64,000 nt of DNA from Nemophila menziesii (taxonomy: Eukaryota > Streptophyta > Magnoliopsida > Boraginales > Hydrophyllaceae), in the NCBI GenBank assembly GCA_029959085.1, contig JARWIR010000002.1:42776233-42840232 (forward strand), read 5' to 3'. The notes beneath the pieces are model-generated. The model was not told where the DNA came from. It worked only from the letters and a program-made list of their open reading frames with translations, and made no database searches. The stretch's first letter is position 1. Each line of letters starts with the position of its first letter. The position numbers and the translations under genes are program-made. This document shows, piece by piece, positions 45,484 to 56,299 of this stretch.

Positions 45484-46902
45484 TTATTTCTTTTTATAGC
45501 CTCCCCAGCAGTGAGTGAGATGATTAACACTTACCAAATCGAGCTTGCAACCTTCGATAGCGTTGATTTCGACCACTCCTTCTGAGATAATTTGCGTGAT
45601 AACATAAGGCCCCTTCCAAGAACTGCTCTGTTTGGGGTTGGGAGGTTTCCATGCCACCTCGTCTCCTATCCCAAACTCAATCTTTTTCTCTATGGTTTCT
45701 TGGAGACATTCAGGGTATGGCTTCTTGGTTACTGCACTGATTGGATATAGTTCTTTTGACTTCTTTTTCCTCTTCTTTCCCGAAAAATAGAATGTTTCAG
45801 CGTTATCTTTAATACTAAGAGTCACAGTTCCTTCATTCACATTCACTATGGTATCGCTGGTGGCTAGGAATGGACGCCCAAGAATGAATGGGACGTTCTT
45901 ATCTGCTTTACCGTCTAAAATGATAAAGTCCGTTGGAATAACAAGGTTACCTACTTGAACGAGTACATCCTCTATTACTCCCCACGGCTTAACAATAGAT
46001 TGATCCGCAAGTTGTAAGATTACGGATGTCGGTTTTGCTTCACTAATACCAATCTTCTTGAGTACACTTTTGGGCATGATATTCACACTTGCCCCTAAAT
46101 CACACATGGCTTTTCCATGAAATATACCACCTATTTTTATTGGGAGATTGAAACTTCCTGGATCTTTACGCTTCGGTGGTAATCTTCGTTGAACTCGTGC
46201 TGATACCCCTTCATTGATTTCTACAGATTTGGCTCTTGTGAATCTTTTCTTATTAGAGAGTGCCTCCAGAAAGAATCGAACATAGTTTCTCCTTCCTTCC
46301 ATAGCTTCGAGTAAAGGGACGTTAATTTTTACTTGTTTTAACGCCTCTATACACTTCTGATGTTGCTCCGTGGAATAGTGGCAATGTATGGGTGTTTTTC
46401 TTGCTCTACTTCTATCTTCAATTCTTGGTTCATCAACCACTCTAGGCTTCTTAATCTTATCATGTTCAACTTCTTCAACCCAATCCTCAACAATTATCTC
46501 ATCTAAGTTCATCCGACTTACGTTTGACTTGTTTGGTAGAACATCCCCTTTTGAGGGAGATGGTAGCGCTTCGGTGATTATCTCACCGTGTTCTTTTATC
46601 TTTTGAGCTTGAAGACTAATAGTCTTAACCTTATCGTCAACGTATTGGATCTTCTTCATGTTAGTAGTTGTATCTTGGGTCAATTGTAGGAGTTGACTTT
46701 GCATTTGTTCTATGATTGTAGTGAGCCGCATCACATTCTTCTCTAAAAGTTGATTATGTTGTTTAAGATCTTGGTTCTGTTGTTGCAGGCTTTGCACTAC
46801 TGATGCATCGATCTTTGATTCAAGTCTGCTCATATTTTCCTTCGAGAAGTTGATGAATTGACTAATAGTCTTTTTTAACTCAGAATCTCTTCTTGAGGAC
46901 AT
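45484..46902 (-). CDS. Protease ORF fused to the integrase C-terminal tail (element 2)
   Basis: This is a 472-residue ORF. Residues about 20-105 are Gln/Leu-rich with heptad spacing, probably a coiled coil. Residues 188-250 (VKINVPLLEAMEGRRNYVRF, LPPKRKDPGSF) match the Athila Gag-Pol linker. Residues about 250-370 are a complete retropepsin with catalytic Asp in CDLGAS (Asp 268) and ILGRPFL (340-346). Residues about 405-472 then resemble the C-terminal SH3-like tail of integrase (GDEVAWKPP, WKGPYVITQI, VNHLTHC). RT, RNase H and the integrase core, expected between them, are absent, yet the frame stays open. It overlaps the gag ORF by 28 nt in another frame. The protease could still mature Gag. 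Confidence 0.82.
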   Translation of the reverse strand: MSSRRDSELKKTISQFINFSKENMSRLESKIDASVVQSLQQQNQDLKQHNQLLEKNVMRLTTIIEQMQSQLLQLTQDTTTNMKKIQYVDDKVKTISLQAQKIKEHGEIITEALPSPSKGDVLPNKSNVSRMNLDEIIVEDWVEEVEHDKIKKPRVVDEPRIEDRSRARKTPIHCHYSTEQHQKCIEALKQVKINVPLLEAMEGRRNYVRFFLEALSNKKRFTRAKSVEINEGVSARVQRRLPPKRKDPGSFNLPIKIGGIFHGKAMCDLGASVNIMPKSVLKKIGISEAKPTSVILQLADQSIVKPWGVIEDVLVQVGNLVIPTDFIILDGKADKNVPFILGRPFLATSDTIVNVNEGTVTLSIKDNAETFYFSGKKRKKKSKELYPISAVTKKPYPECLQETIEKKIEFGIGDEVAWKPPNPKQSSSWKGPYVITQIISEGVVEINAIEGCKLDLVSVNHLTHCWGGYKKK

Positions 46903-47741
46903 GATTGAGCTTGACTAACATTATGCACATGGCAGCTCGGTGGTTGATTAGCTTGATTTTCATAGGCTTTCTCTTGTAGGTATAACTGTTTAATTGGCTT
47001 TGGGATGCTATCCTTAACAGTTATAGCGAGTTGTTGTATTTGATCTTGCAAGCTTGAAATCCTCGCATCTTCTTCATCGTTAGTGGTAGGAGTTTTTCCT
47101 TGTGGGCAACTCATGTTGTTCTCAATGATTGTTTCCATACCACTTTTCGCTTCTTTTGGATCCATAGAGACAAAATTACCACGACCCATATTATCTGCTC
47201 TCAGCCTTGACTCTCTATCGAGTCCATTATAGAACATGGATAATTGTAATTGTGGCGTGTATCCATGTAGTGGACATCTTGCCAACATCTTTTGAAATCT
47301 CGTCCACGCTTCACCAACACTCTCTCCGTCTTCTTGTAAGAAATTTGTAGGCTCCAATAGTTCCTTCACTCGCATACTTGTAGGATAAAATTTATCAAGG
47401 AATCTTTCTTGAAGCTTGTCCCAATCGATTATTAGCTCGGGAGGTTGATCATCGAACCAATCGCTTGCTTTCCCGGTCAAGAAAAATTGAAACATTAAAT
47501 AATACATCTGTTCTTGCGTAACACCTTCATTAATGTAGGCATCACAAAATTGCATGAATTTTTGAACATATCTGACCGGATCTTGATTTGTATCACCATT
47601 ATTTTTCCCATAGCTCGCGAATTGATTAATTAAATCAGGATCAGGCTTGAATCTAACGGCTTGGATAGTTGGGACGCGAATCCCAATGCGTTGAAATCGA
47701 AATGTACTAGGTAAACCTAGCTCTAACCGTTGATTATCCAT
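46875..47741 (-). CDS. gag: Gag of element 2
   Basis: This is a 288-residue ORF starting about 100 nt inside the primer site. Residues about 55-170 form the retrotransposon gag domain: DPVRYVQKFMQFCDAY, SDWFDDQPPE, KLQERFLDKFYP, GEAWTRFQKM, LSMFYNGLD. The C-terminal part is Gln/Pro-rich, and no zinc knuckle is visible. The domain is clearly related to the gag of element 1 but diverged, so the two elements belong to different families of one lineage. The ORF ends in a 28-nt overlap with the protease ORF near an A6 run; in the Athila lineage gag and pol are usually one frame, so this is either an indel or a frameshift site. Confidence 0.85.
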   Translation of the reverse strand: MDNQRLELGLPSTFRFQRIGIRVPTIQAVRFKPDPDLINQFASYGKNNGDTNQDPVRYVQKFMQFCDAYINEGVTQEQMYYLMFQFFLTGKASDWFDDQPPELIIDWDKLQERFLDKFYPTSMRVKELLEPTNFLQEDGESVGEAWTRFQKMLARCPLHGYTPQLQLSMFYNGLDRESRLRADNMGRGNFVSMDPKEAKSGMETIIENNMSCPQGKTPTTNDEEDARISSLQDQIQQLAITVKDSIPKPIKQLYLQEKAYENQANQPPSCHVHNVSQAQSCPQEEILS

Positions 47742-47845
47742 CTAAAATCCTGAGAAAAACTAAAACAAAAAGAAAGCGTAAAACTGAAAACAAATAAAAA
47801 CTTCTACACTAAATAAACACAAAATAGATTTAACTTAAAGATAAA

Positions 47846-47863
47846 TCCCCGGCAGCGGCGCCA
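47846..47863 (-). promoter_or_regulatory. Primer binding site, tRNA-Asp type (element 2)
   Basis: The - strand 18-mer is identical to the primer site of element 1 and is separated from the LTR by the same six bases. Confidence 0.85.
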
Positions 47864-47869
47864 AAAACT

Positions 47870-49375
47870 TGGTGGGGGCAAAGGTGTGATAAATAAATAG
47901 ATAAATAAGAATAATAATAAAGAGCACACACCATTGAGAACCACGGAATTCACTGCAAGTATCACAGATCGTTTGCAAGTTTTAATGATAAGTTAAGTTC
48001 GTTCGCAGGGATTGTATCCGTTAGATCTACTTATATTTAACAAGCGTAGATGAATTTAGATGTTTTAAATAAAAATATAAAAAGATGAAATAACAATCTA
48101 CGCAATTAAATAATTAAAACAAATAAACAAAACAAGTAACTAAATATGAATGTAAGTCAAATAGATTAGGATTACTAATATGAGTCTATTACTAAATCGT
48201 TATTCTAACCTGTCACAGATTAAACATTATATATTAACCAAGATTCTAAATTCTACCTAGCCTTTTCTAGACTTAGGAGCAACCTCTCCATTACTAGGGA
48301 TTCCTAAGTAATGATTGGTGATTAAATCAAACCTTAATGGCTATCTAGTTAAGCAAGGGATCAAAACTAGACGATTATGTGGTGTTGTCACTAACTAAGA
48401 ATAATCCTAAGATTGGCCAAATCTAAGGTGTAACAATAAGTCAAAACACATAATAACAATATACACCAAGCTCAATCAATTAAAATAACAAATAGTATTT
48501 AAAGACAAAATAATAATCCAACAATTAAAAGTAAACTTACAGAATAAAAGCTTAGAAATATGGTTGAGAATAGATCTATAGCTAATTACTCTAAATATAG
48601 AGAAGGTGGGATGTAAAAGAGGAGTTTGTCAGTCTCCAATCTTCTTCTTCTTGTCTTCCTCTACTGGTCAGCTTGCTTCTTGAATGAATAGCTTGATTCT
48701 AAGGATGAATATTAATGTAAAGGACTAAGTTATTGTTTATAATTTAAGCTAATGTTTAGAACTGAGCAAGGACATGTTTACAATGGTATAAGGGTGTATT
48801 TATAGGTTTCTTGGAAGCCTAATTCGTTTTCATGAAGGAGAAGTAAGTAGTGGACTCCAAGCCCAACTCAAATTCGTAACCCTAAAAACATGCAATCAGG
48901 CCCGTTTTTCGTTTGGCTCTAGCAGCTTCAATACTCATCCGTTTGACGCGTATGAGTACACCAAATTCATCACTCGGAAAGATCTTCGACTTTGCTCTTG
49001 ACCGTTTCTCCAAATTCCACACCGTTCTTGAGATATAAGCTGATTTGTGGTCGTAGGTGCAGAAATTCAGGATTAAGGCAGCTTTTCCTTTTCCATGTTT
49101 TTAACTTTTATTTCCTTATCTCCAATTACCATGTCTATCTCTTTCCATATCTTGTAGTCTTTGACTTGGAATCTAATTGATCTCCTTAATTGTCTTTAAA
49201 GCTTCACACTAAAGAAATAATTAAACCCAATATGCTCTAAAATATTATTTTACTAAATCAAGACTCAAAATAGGAAAGTGTAGCATTTCTCAAGAAAATC
49301 GACTATAATGACTTCTAAATCACTAAAAATGATGTCTCATCCTAATATAAATCTATCACAAATGAGGAGACATCA
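47870..49375 (-). repeat. 5' LTR of element 2
   Basis: The partner of 40887-42394. The inverted repeat arms are at 49375-49367 and 49338-49330, and the TATA box TATAAATA (- strand) is at 48804-48797. Confidence 0.93.
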
Positions 49376-49380
49376 ACATC
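49376..49380. repeat. Target-site duplication ACATC, right copy
   Basis: An exact match to 40882-40886. Confidence 0.9.
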
Positions 49381-49413
49381 CAAAGACATTTCTATCATGT
49401 TGATTGTTTCCAT

Positions 49414-50060
49414 TTCTTATTTATTTTAAGCCTGCAAAAAGTTTTTTATTAGTTAGGTTTACTCTAATTTCATTGATTTTTTAGTCGTTTAGATAATTTT
49501 GTATATATTAAATAATGTAATATAACCGATACAATAATGTAATATAACTTATCTTAATACAATAAATCTCAATACAATACAATTTCTAGATTTCGGCATG
49601 GTTAAGGCGTACTTGTGAAACTTTTATACTTGTACTCTTTTAGGATGTTGCAAGAAGTATTACGAAATTCTTTATTTTGAGAAGCAAGTTTATTTTAAAA
49701 TCTCATTAATTTATAATTTTAATAACTAATTTATTTATTTATTCAGGTATATTTATTGGTGTTATAATTTTAGTAAAGTAGAATTAATCTTATGTAATGT
49801 TATATAGATATATATAGATTTATTGAAATATGATAAAGTATTAAATAAGAATAAAAAATTAATATGGTAACAAACAGTCAATATATTATTCTAAAAAAAT
49901 TTCTTTTATATAGTAAGAAAAAAAAATCAATATTTCAATTAAAGTGCATATTCAAGAATAAAAGAAATTTATAAGATGACATTTCAACATATTTGATCAT
50001 TTTAGTAATATCATCCTGAAAAGTAAAAAAAAAATTAATTAATTAAACATTGCAAAGTAA
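49414..50060. other. AT-rich DNA between element 2 and Helitron H2; no gene seen
   Basis: No ORF or repeat boundary was recognised. The left end of H2 or the right end of H3 may lie here but could not be placed. Confidence 0.4.
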
Positions 50061-50534
50061 TTTTGCAAGACTTACCCGTTGATTTATCTTTTGTTGCATA
50101 ATGCACTGTAATGACGAAAGAATTGAAGCGTGTGAATTGTTTGTAGGTCCCTGAAGATTTAATAATTACAAATTAAGTCCCTATATTATGCAAAATAGCC
50201 TATATTCTATCAAAGAAACAGCAAAAAAGATGGAGCAAGTGAAGATTTTGAATATATGGAGGGACCACAGCTATTTGTAAGACCCTGAAGATTTAATAAT
50301 TTCACTATAAGTCCCTATATTATGCAAAATAGCCTATAGTCTATCAAGAAAACAACAAATATTCACACAAACAGTAAAAATGATGGCACAAAAGAAGATT
50401 TTGAATATTTAGAGGAATTACAAAGTATTATTATAAATTTTTCTTTTTTTTCAATGGGGTAGAAATATTCTTTTGAAAACCTAGACACTTATAGTGAATT
50501 GAGATTTACCTTTTAACAGAGAATTGAGAATTAC

Positions 50535-50859
50535 CTTTTAATTCAGTTTCTATAATTAAATTAAAGAGATTAGCTGCAGCAATAATCCCGTCTGGTGGAA
50601 AACCATCATGACCCATACTATCAAATGGCTGTTTAGAAAATTTAAAATGTAAATATATATACATGTATATATATATATATTTATATATATACAGACATAA
50701 AAAGAAATAATGAAATTTACCATGAGAAGTACAGTCCAAGTATCTAATAAAATATCACGTGCTACCCAACTCCATGTTTCTTCGTCAGTGTAATTAGTCA
50801 TAAGGTCTTTAACTGCTTCACACATAAGTGCAGACAAAAGACTAATAGTTCCGTAAGGC
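50535..50859 (-). pseudogene. Captured exportin-4 exons (50859-50721 and 50628-50535)
   Basis: The first exon (139 nt) reads PYGTISLLSALMCEAVKDLM and TWSWVARDILLDTWTVLLM. After an 92-nt intron with GT donor and AG acceptor, the second (94 nt) reads PFDSMGHDGFPPDGIIAAAN and LFNLIIETELK. From memory this matches plant exportin-4 (XPO4), where 'ILLDTWTTLL' is followed by 'LPPEGI.AAANLFALIVESELK'. XPO4 is a nuclear export receptor built of HEAT repeats; only about two repeats are present. The intron has been kept, so capture was at DNA level. The exons sit inside Helitron H2 and the reading frame is open. Confidence 0.75.
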
Positions 50860-51315
50860 CTACACATAGAATAAATATTATCAGAAATTCATATAGAATA
50901 AATTGCAATATTGGTCCTTGTTTTATGTGAAAAGTAGAAAATACATTAATATTTATTCTATATAATCCATATAGAATAAATATTAATGTATTACGCAGGG
51001 TATTTGGCTATTTTGCATAATACAGGGATCAATGGTGCAAAATCCAACACCATAACAAAATCCAACTCACAGTTTAAGGTACCTTTTCTGCCTTCACCAA
51101 AATCATATCTAATTAGTTTTGAGAATTACACCGAGATATATATATATTTCCTATCATTACTCAGCAATTGAAACAGACTAAATTACACCAAGGGTCCCTG
51201 TGTTATGTAAAACTGTCAAATAAACGCTTGTAAGACATCATAAGATTAGACTATTAAATTTCGACAATATAATGAAAAGCTTTAAGTAAAGAACTAAAGA
51301 GATGAATTAGCATAC

Positions 51316-51403
51316 CTCATTCCAGAGTTTAGATAAATGCCACTAAGCATCTGTGCAGCTGTAGACCATTGTTGTTCCAACTCATATAACGCCGCAAGTT
51401 TTT
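51316..51403 (-). pseudogene. Captured CSN4 exon (COP9 signalosome subunit 4)
   Basis: An 88-nt exon between an ACAG acceptor and a GTATGC donor reads EKLAALYELEQQWSTAAQML then SGIYLNSGM. CSN4 of plants has EKLADLYESEQEWSKAAQML and SGIDLDSGM at the corresponding place (from memory). CSN4 is a PCI-domain subunit of the complex that removes NEDD8 from cullins. Only this one exon was seen. Its donor phase fits the next exon downstream, which is from exportin-4. Confidence 0.8.
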
Positions 51404-51529
51404 CTGTAATTATTAGCACCTATTACATATGATTAATAGATATCACGTTAGATATAGATAGATTATTCAAGCATCTAATAGTATGGTATTATCAGAATAG
51501 ATGAAATTGAAGAATCAAAGAAGAGGGGA

Positions 51530-52310
51530 AAGATGTTACCGGTGGTGATGGAGTAGTTCTTTCAACGCAGGTGGTGGAGTAGTTCTTCGAACGGTGGTGG
51601 CCTAGAAGAGAAGAATTACTCCGTTTCATTATGACTTAATGTACCCTATCTTTGAAGATGAAATTGAAGAAACAAAGAAGATGGGAAAGATGTTACCGGT
51701 GGTGGAGAACGGTATTCGACGGTGGTGGTTGAGTAGGGCTTCGAACGGTGGTGATGGAGCAGGTCTTCGAACGTTGGTGGTGGAGTAGGTCTTCGAAAGG
51801 TGGTGGTGTAGAAGAGGCTTCGAACGGCAGTGGTGTAGATGGAGAGTGACAATAGGGTTTGAGATAGAGAGAAATGAGGGTTGTGGTTTTACAGCGCTGA
51901 ATGGTCCTAGAGCTGCGCTGGTGGTGGATAACGGCGGTTTTCTTGGATCGGCGGTTCTCTTTTGCAGCAGAGCGGCTTGGTGGTGCAAAGGCGAGCGGTT
52001 CTCTTTTGAATGGTGGAAAGGAGAGGAGAGAACAGTAAAATGGTCGACCTGCGCTGGTGGTGGATAACGGTGGTTTTTTTGGACCGGCGAGAATCTTGGT
52101 GGTGCAGATTGGGTGCAGGAGAGGAGAGAAGGGCTGATCAAATGTCCCTTCCCCGATGCGTCGATGATTTGGGGCGGTTTTCCTGGATCGGCGAGAATCT
52201 TGGTGGTGCAGATTGGGCGCAGGAGAGGAGAGAAGGGTGGATCGAATGGCCCTTTCCCGATGTGTCGATGTCGATTTGGAGAGAAGGTGCGAAATGAGGG
52301 ATTGTAGGGT
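51530..52310 (-). other. GC-rich 5' zone of Helitron H2
   Basis: It is much richer in G and C than its surroundings, with GGTGGTGGA-type words and internal repeats of about 156 bp (the 'aaagatgttaccggtggtg' block at about 51528 and 51684). Several overlapping open frames on both strands arise from this composition. It could hold a promoter and first exon, because CACCACCG|GTAACA donor-like sites occur on the - strand. No protein is recognised. Confidence 0.45.
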
Positions 52311-52591
52311 TTCAGACAATTTTTTGCTTTTGTTTTCTTTTTTTTGTTTTTGCCTTCGGCTTTTTTTTAATGTCATGTGGGGCCATAAACGATCCTGGCC
52401 ACCACTTATATTTGGGCAAAATCAATACAGGCCATCACTTATAAAAAAACTATGTAATATAATATAGATGACAAAATCATATCACAATGTCAAAACATAA
52501 ATTAAGAAGTTAAATTTACACATTCATTAACTTGAGAACATTTATTATAGTTTTTAAGCTATTACTAAATAAATTACAATCCTAGAATTTT

Positions 52592-55565
52592 AGGTTCTCA
52601 AATTTTTTTAGCAAATTCAATTAGGTAACGATAAATCTTGTCAAATATCACCATATACACAATGCTAAATAAAAAATAAATAAATATCACATCGAATATC
52701 ACTGTAGTGCGATAAGAATTTACGTGAGATTTAAATTTTACATGTATGTACGTGTCCTCATTATTGCAGAGTTGTTGTGCAACTACAAAAATATGAAGTC
52801 TATATGATTTACAGAATGAATTTTCGAATCTCACTTCTTAACTCCCTGAGTTTAAAATTTTGAACATGTGTTCTTAAATCTTTAAATGTAACTAATTTCT
52901 TCTTGTAATGAAAAACATTATAATTTGGTAGTGAATTGAGAAAATAATTATGCTAATTTTTTTTAATGAAATATTTTATCTCAAAAATATAATGATCAAC
53001 ATTTCTATGTAGTTTTTCTGAAAGTAGGGACCAAGTAAATATACTGCGATTTCAAATTTTATATTATACTTTGACTATAAATTTGGCTAAAATTTTAGCT
53101 TTAATTTTAAAATTTGGCTCCTAAAATATCTCTCCTATAAAATGAGCCAAATATTATATTAATATACAATTTATTGTTAATATATTTATTTACACATATA
53201 TATATATATTAATATTTAAACTATACTATAAAATATTTTTCATTTTCGTATAAAGAATATAAGTAATAGTCATAAGCAAGTTTATCATGCTCGTAAATAT
53301 GAGACCATGAGTGTTCAATGTTAAGATAGTAGTAATTAATCTAATTAATGACAAATCAAGGTTAACGTTTGGCAATACTTCTCAAAAATAGGATATCATG
53401 ATTTATTATTTTTATAAAGAAACGATTCAAAGATAATACATGTATTCCTCTTTCATTATAGTTCTGGATTATCCTAGGATATGGTATAACTACCATATCC
53501 TATAGATAATCAACTATATCACATGTCGATTATCAAAAATTAAATAATAGCCTAAGAAACACCTTTTTTAATTCATTTTATCACCTTATCCAAGAATTTG
53601 ATACAATCTTTATAATCTTATGTCATTGTAGAGCTTTATCTCTTTAAATATATTTGATAGATTCCATCTCAACTCACCCTTAGTTACACAAGTGATTAGT
53701 TATGTCAATATATTCTTTCGACTAGAATTTGAATAAAATAGGAGTCCAATATCTAAACACAACAAGTACACAAGAAACTATAGCGATGATATCGTGTTAA
53801 AGGATTTCCAAGAACTTACGTCCTTATAGGAATTAGCCTACTTAACAATTCAACATAGATAACCATTATGAATTTATTGCTTTGGTCGGTTTGATAATCA
53901 CAATTCTATGTACATTATCTATACACCTAACTCGATTAACGAGAAATATTGATATTTATGCAATAAATATTTGTTAGTTACGTAATAATCTATGTGGATC
54001 ATTGAGGTCCTAACTCGATGATCCTATGATTAAGAAAAATGCAAATTAAGTCTTATGGGCTAAATTCTATTTATCGTAACTCGTATTCATATTTAGATTG
54101 TAACTTAAATAGTGATCTACAAGTATTATATATAGCCAATAAAATAAATGCATGAAACATTTATAAAAGAAAACAATTCCTTTATTAAAATATAAAGTAA
54201 CTCATTACAATATAATCATCACTAGTGTCTAATCTATAACAAGTCAATGGGGGTCTACGGCTTATTCTAACAAAAAAACAGTAAACACTTGACAAGAATA
54301 TTACAAAATGATAAAACTGAAAATAAAATAGAAAAACTAAACACTATTTATATTTATTTTTATGATTGGAGTGGAGATGTGTGATAATCATTATATAATC
54401 GCATGATGGATCACAACAATGGAGGATTTGCGCTTCGTTGAGAATAAGTGTGTCATGGGATGAATCTAAAATCCACTTTGGGAATTTGTTTCATCTTTCA
54501 ACACTTTCATGTTCATATTTTTTTTTTAAACATCGTCATCTTGATATTCGTATTTTGAAGATAGTTTATTGTGCAGGGGTTTAAACTGACACATGAATCC
54601 ACTTCCTTGAACAAAGATATATCTTAGGCGGAATCATGTGAAGTCGAATAAAACATCTTTTAGCACGGAGATCATTGAACTAATTGAAATTTTCCACACA
54701 AATATTATATTTTTTGAAATTAAATTTGATTTTGTGAACAAAAAAATTATATATAAAAGAAGAACTACATAAGAGATATCATTACAGATTTATGTTGTGC
54801 TCATAACTATTCAACAAAAACAAGAACATAATGGAACAATAAAAAATTAACCTTTTCTAATTTAAGATTCGGGGTCCTATATTTTGAATGCACAAATTCA
54901 AAATTGTCTATTCACACAATACGAAAATTGACAACTCTTGCCAGTAATTAAATATTTTGATTTCTTCTAATATTATCTTTTTCATCAATTTTGTGTGTTT
55001 TAGTACACTTAGTATGTTTTTATGATGTATTAAATCATATATATTCTTTCAACCTTCCTTTTAATTTTATGAAGTTCTGTATGAAATTATCATCTATATT
55101 TAACTTATTACCAGAATTACATATCATTGTCATGTGGCAAACACCTTACGATATAAATGGATCCCTTGCAAATGGATTACATATATATGTGGTATAATTA
55201 TTATTTTAAAGAAAAGTTTTTTCAAATTTTGTAAAAAAAAACTTGCATTATAACTACACATAGCAATTGAATTCAACCATATATCTTTACTTTTCTATCA
55301 TGAAAACGAATATCTAATTTTATTGTTTTCTCAAGGAAACATGTAGTAGTTTTCTTCTAAGGTTTCATGTGAGTACAATTCATGGATCATCATTTAATAT
55401 GTGTTTACAAAGTTAGTGGAAGAAGATTACACAACCAAGTAAGGAAAGTATTGCAAGAATCTAATTATATCTTATGAGTATACAAAATTTAGGGCAGACT
55501 TTTTTTCACAAAACTCCTTTTTTCTGAATTAGAATGCTTTGGTGTAGTATTGGTATAATTGTAAT
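52592..55565. repeat. 3-kb repeat block B (matches 30489-33440)
   Basis: Second copy of the block that follows F-box pseudogene 1, in the same orientation and order. It includes the copia LTR-like stretch at 53270-54271. In the tandem-unit model it is the missing tail of the unit that starts with F-box pseudogene 2, pushed 16 kb away by the Helitrons and element 2. No coding exon was recognised. Confidence 0.8.
53270..54271 (-). mobile_element. Probable Ty1/copia LTR remnant in block B
   Basis: It corresponds to 31130-32101. On the - strand it starts TGTTAGAATAAGCC and shares the same internal phrases. No internal region is attached. Confidence 0.5.
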
Positions 55566-56230
55566 ACCTATAATGATTAAGTCGAGCCTAAACATTAGTC
55601 TTGAGTTAACATTCATTCCCACACTAAAAGACCTACCATATTTTATCCAAGCAAAAATGGCCACTAAATGTCATGATGCATTAACCTTATCCAGACATAA
55701 AAACATCTCTTCATAATTGGAAGTTATAAGAATATATATGAAAGCATCATCCGTCGATCCCCTAAGATAAGCTTCAATTTCCTTGCAAAAATCATCACTT
55801 ATCGTCATGACTGATCAATGGTTTTTTGAAAAATTGTTTTAGAGAATTCGAGTATTAGGTGTAAGGTTACCCTTGAAGAACTTAGAGAGTAACACTTTAA
55901 AATGACATTTTTAATGAGAAGGAATATAAAAAGATAACATTTGATGTATGTTGCCTGGTTTAGTTCAATATTTGCATCTTCTTTATAAATGGAAGGAGTA
56001 TTAGGTTCTTGACGCTTTGGATTTAACTCGCTCTTATGCTTAAGTGAAATCAGTTGGGTTAACTCTTGAAAAAATAACACAAAAATTATTGAATTCATTT
56101 CTTGTAAAAGGTCACTGAAGATTTTAAAATAGATATCGAAACAAACTTTCATACAACTAACCTTTAACAAAAGATTCATGACATGGGAAAGAACCACAAA
56201 TAGATAAGGGAAAAAATTTACTATAATTAA
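55566..56230. other. Spacer; right part matches the left edge of the 27.6-kb Athila remnant
   Basis: 56120-56220 matches 27610-27700 ('gggaaagaaccac', 'agggaaaaa'). The continuation of that match is found at 62210-62275, so about 6 kb of copia DNA was inserted between the two halves. An ORF at 55805-56197 (- strand) has no recognisable content. Confidence 0.5.
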
Positions 56231-56299
56231 ATAGATATTACAATAGAGAATTAATCTAAAATGTGTATCTTAATTCAACACAATAAATGTGCATTTATA

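Larger units (their letters stand above)
40887..49375 (-). mobile_element. Non-autonomous Athila-family retrotransposon, element 2 (8.5 kb)
   Basis: The LTRs are at 47870-49375 (5' LTR, 1506 bp) and 40887-42394 (3' LTR, 1508 bp). The same end words as element 1 are present (TGATGTCTC and CCACCA), with an identical 18-base primer site and the same polypurine tract. An exact ACATC target duplication flanks it (40882-40886 and 49376-49380). The order on the - strand is LTR, primer site, gag, protease fused to the integrase C-terminal tail, GC-rich array, long non-coding region, LTR. Reverse transcriptase, RNase H and the integrase core are absent. The LTRs resemble each other closely, so it transposed in this reduced form or lost pol soon after. 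Confidence 0.93.
50060..52468 (-). mobile_element. Helitron H2 with captured CSN4 and exportin-4 exons
   Basis: The right edge, read on the - strand, is TCTATATTATATTAC preceded by A, the same terminal word as H1. The subterminal 'gtggccaggatcg' block is also shared. Next comes a GC-rich 5' zone, then a CSN4 exon, two exportin-4 exons, and copies of the 'ccctatattatgcaaaat' repeat (50150-50350). No Rep/helicase gene is present. The left (3') end was not located; the limit given is approximate. Confidence 0.6.

Noticed and set aside
49560..49620. Possible left (3') end of Helitron H2 at 'ctagatttcggcatgg'
   Set aside because: It is preceded by T and not A, the hairpin is weak, and it does not match the left end of H1 or H3.
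51629..52376. - strand ORFs of 170 and 227 codons, Pro/Ser/His-rich
   Set aside because: Several frames on both strands are open here because of GC-rich low-complexity repeats. No domain is recognisable. Treated as the GC-rich 5' zone of Helitron H2.
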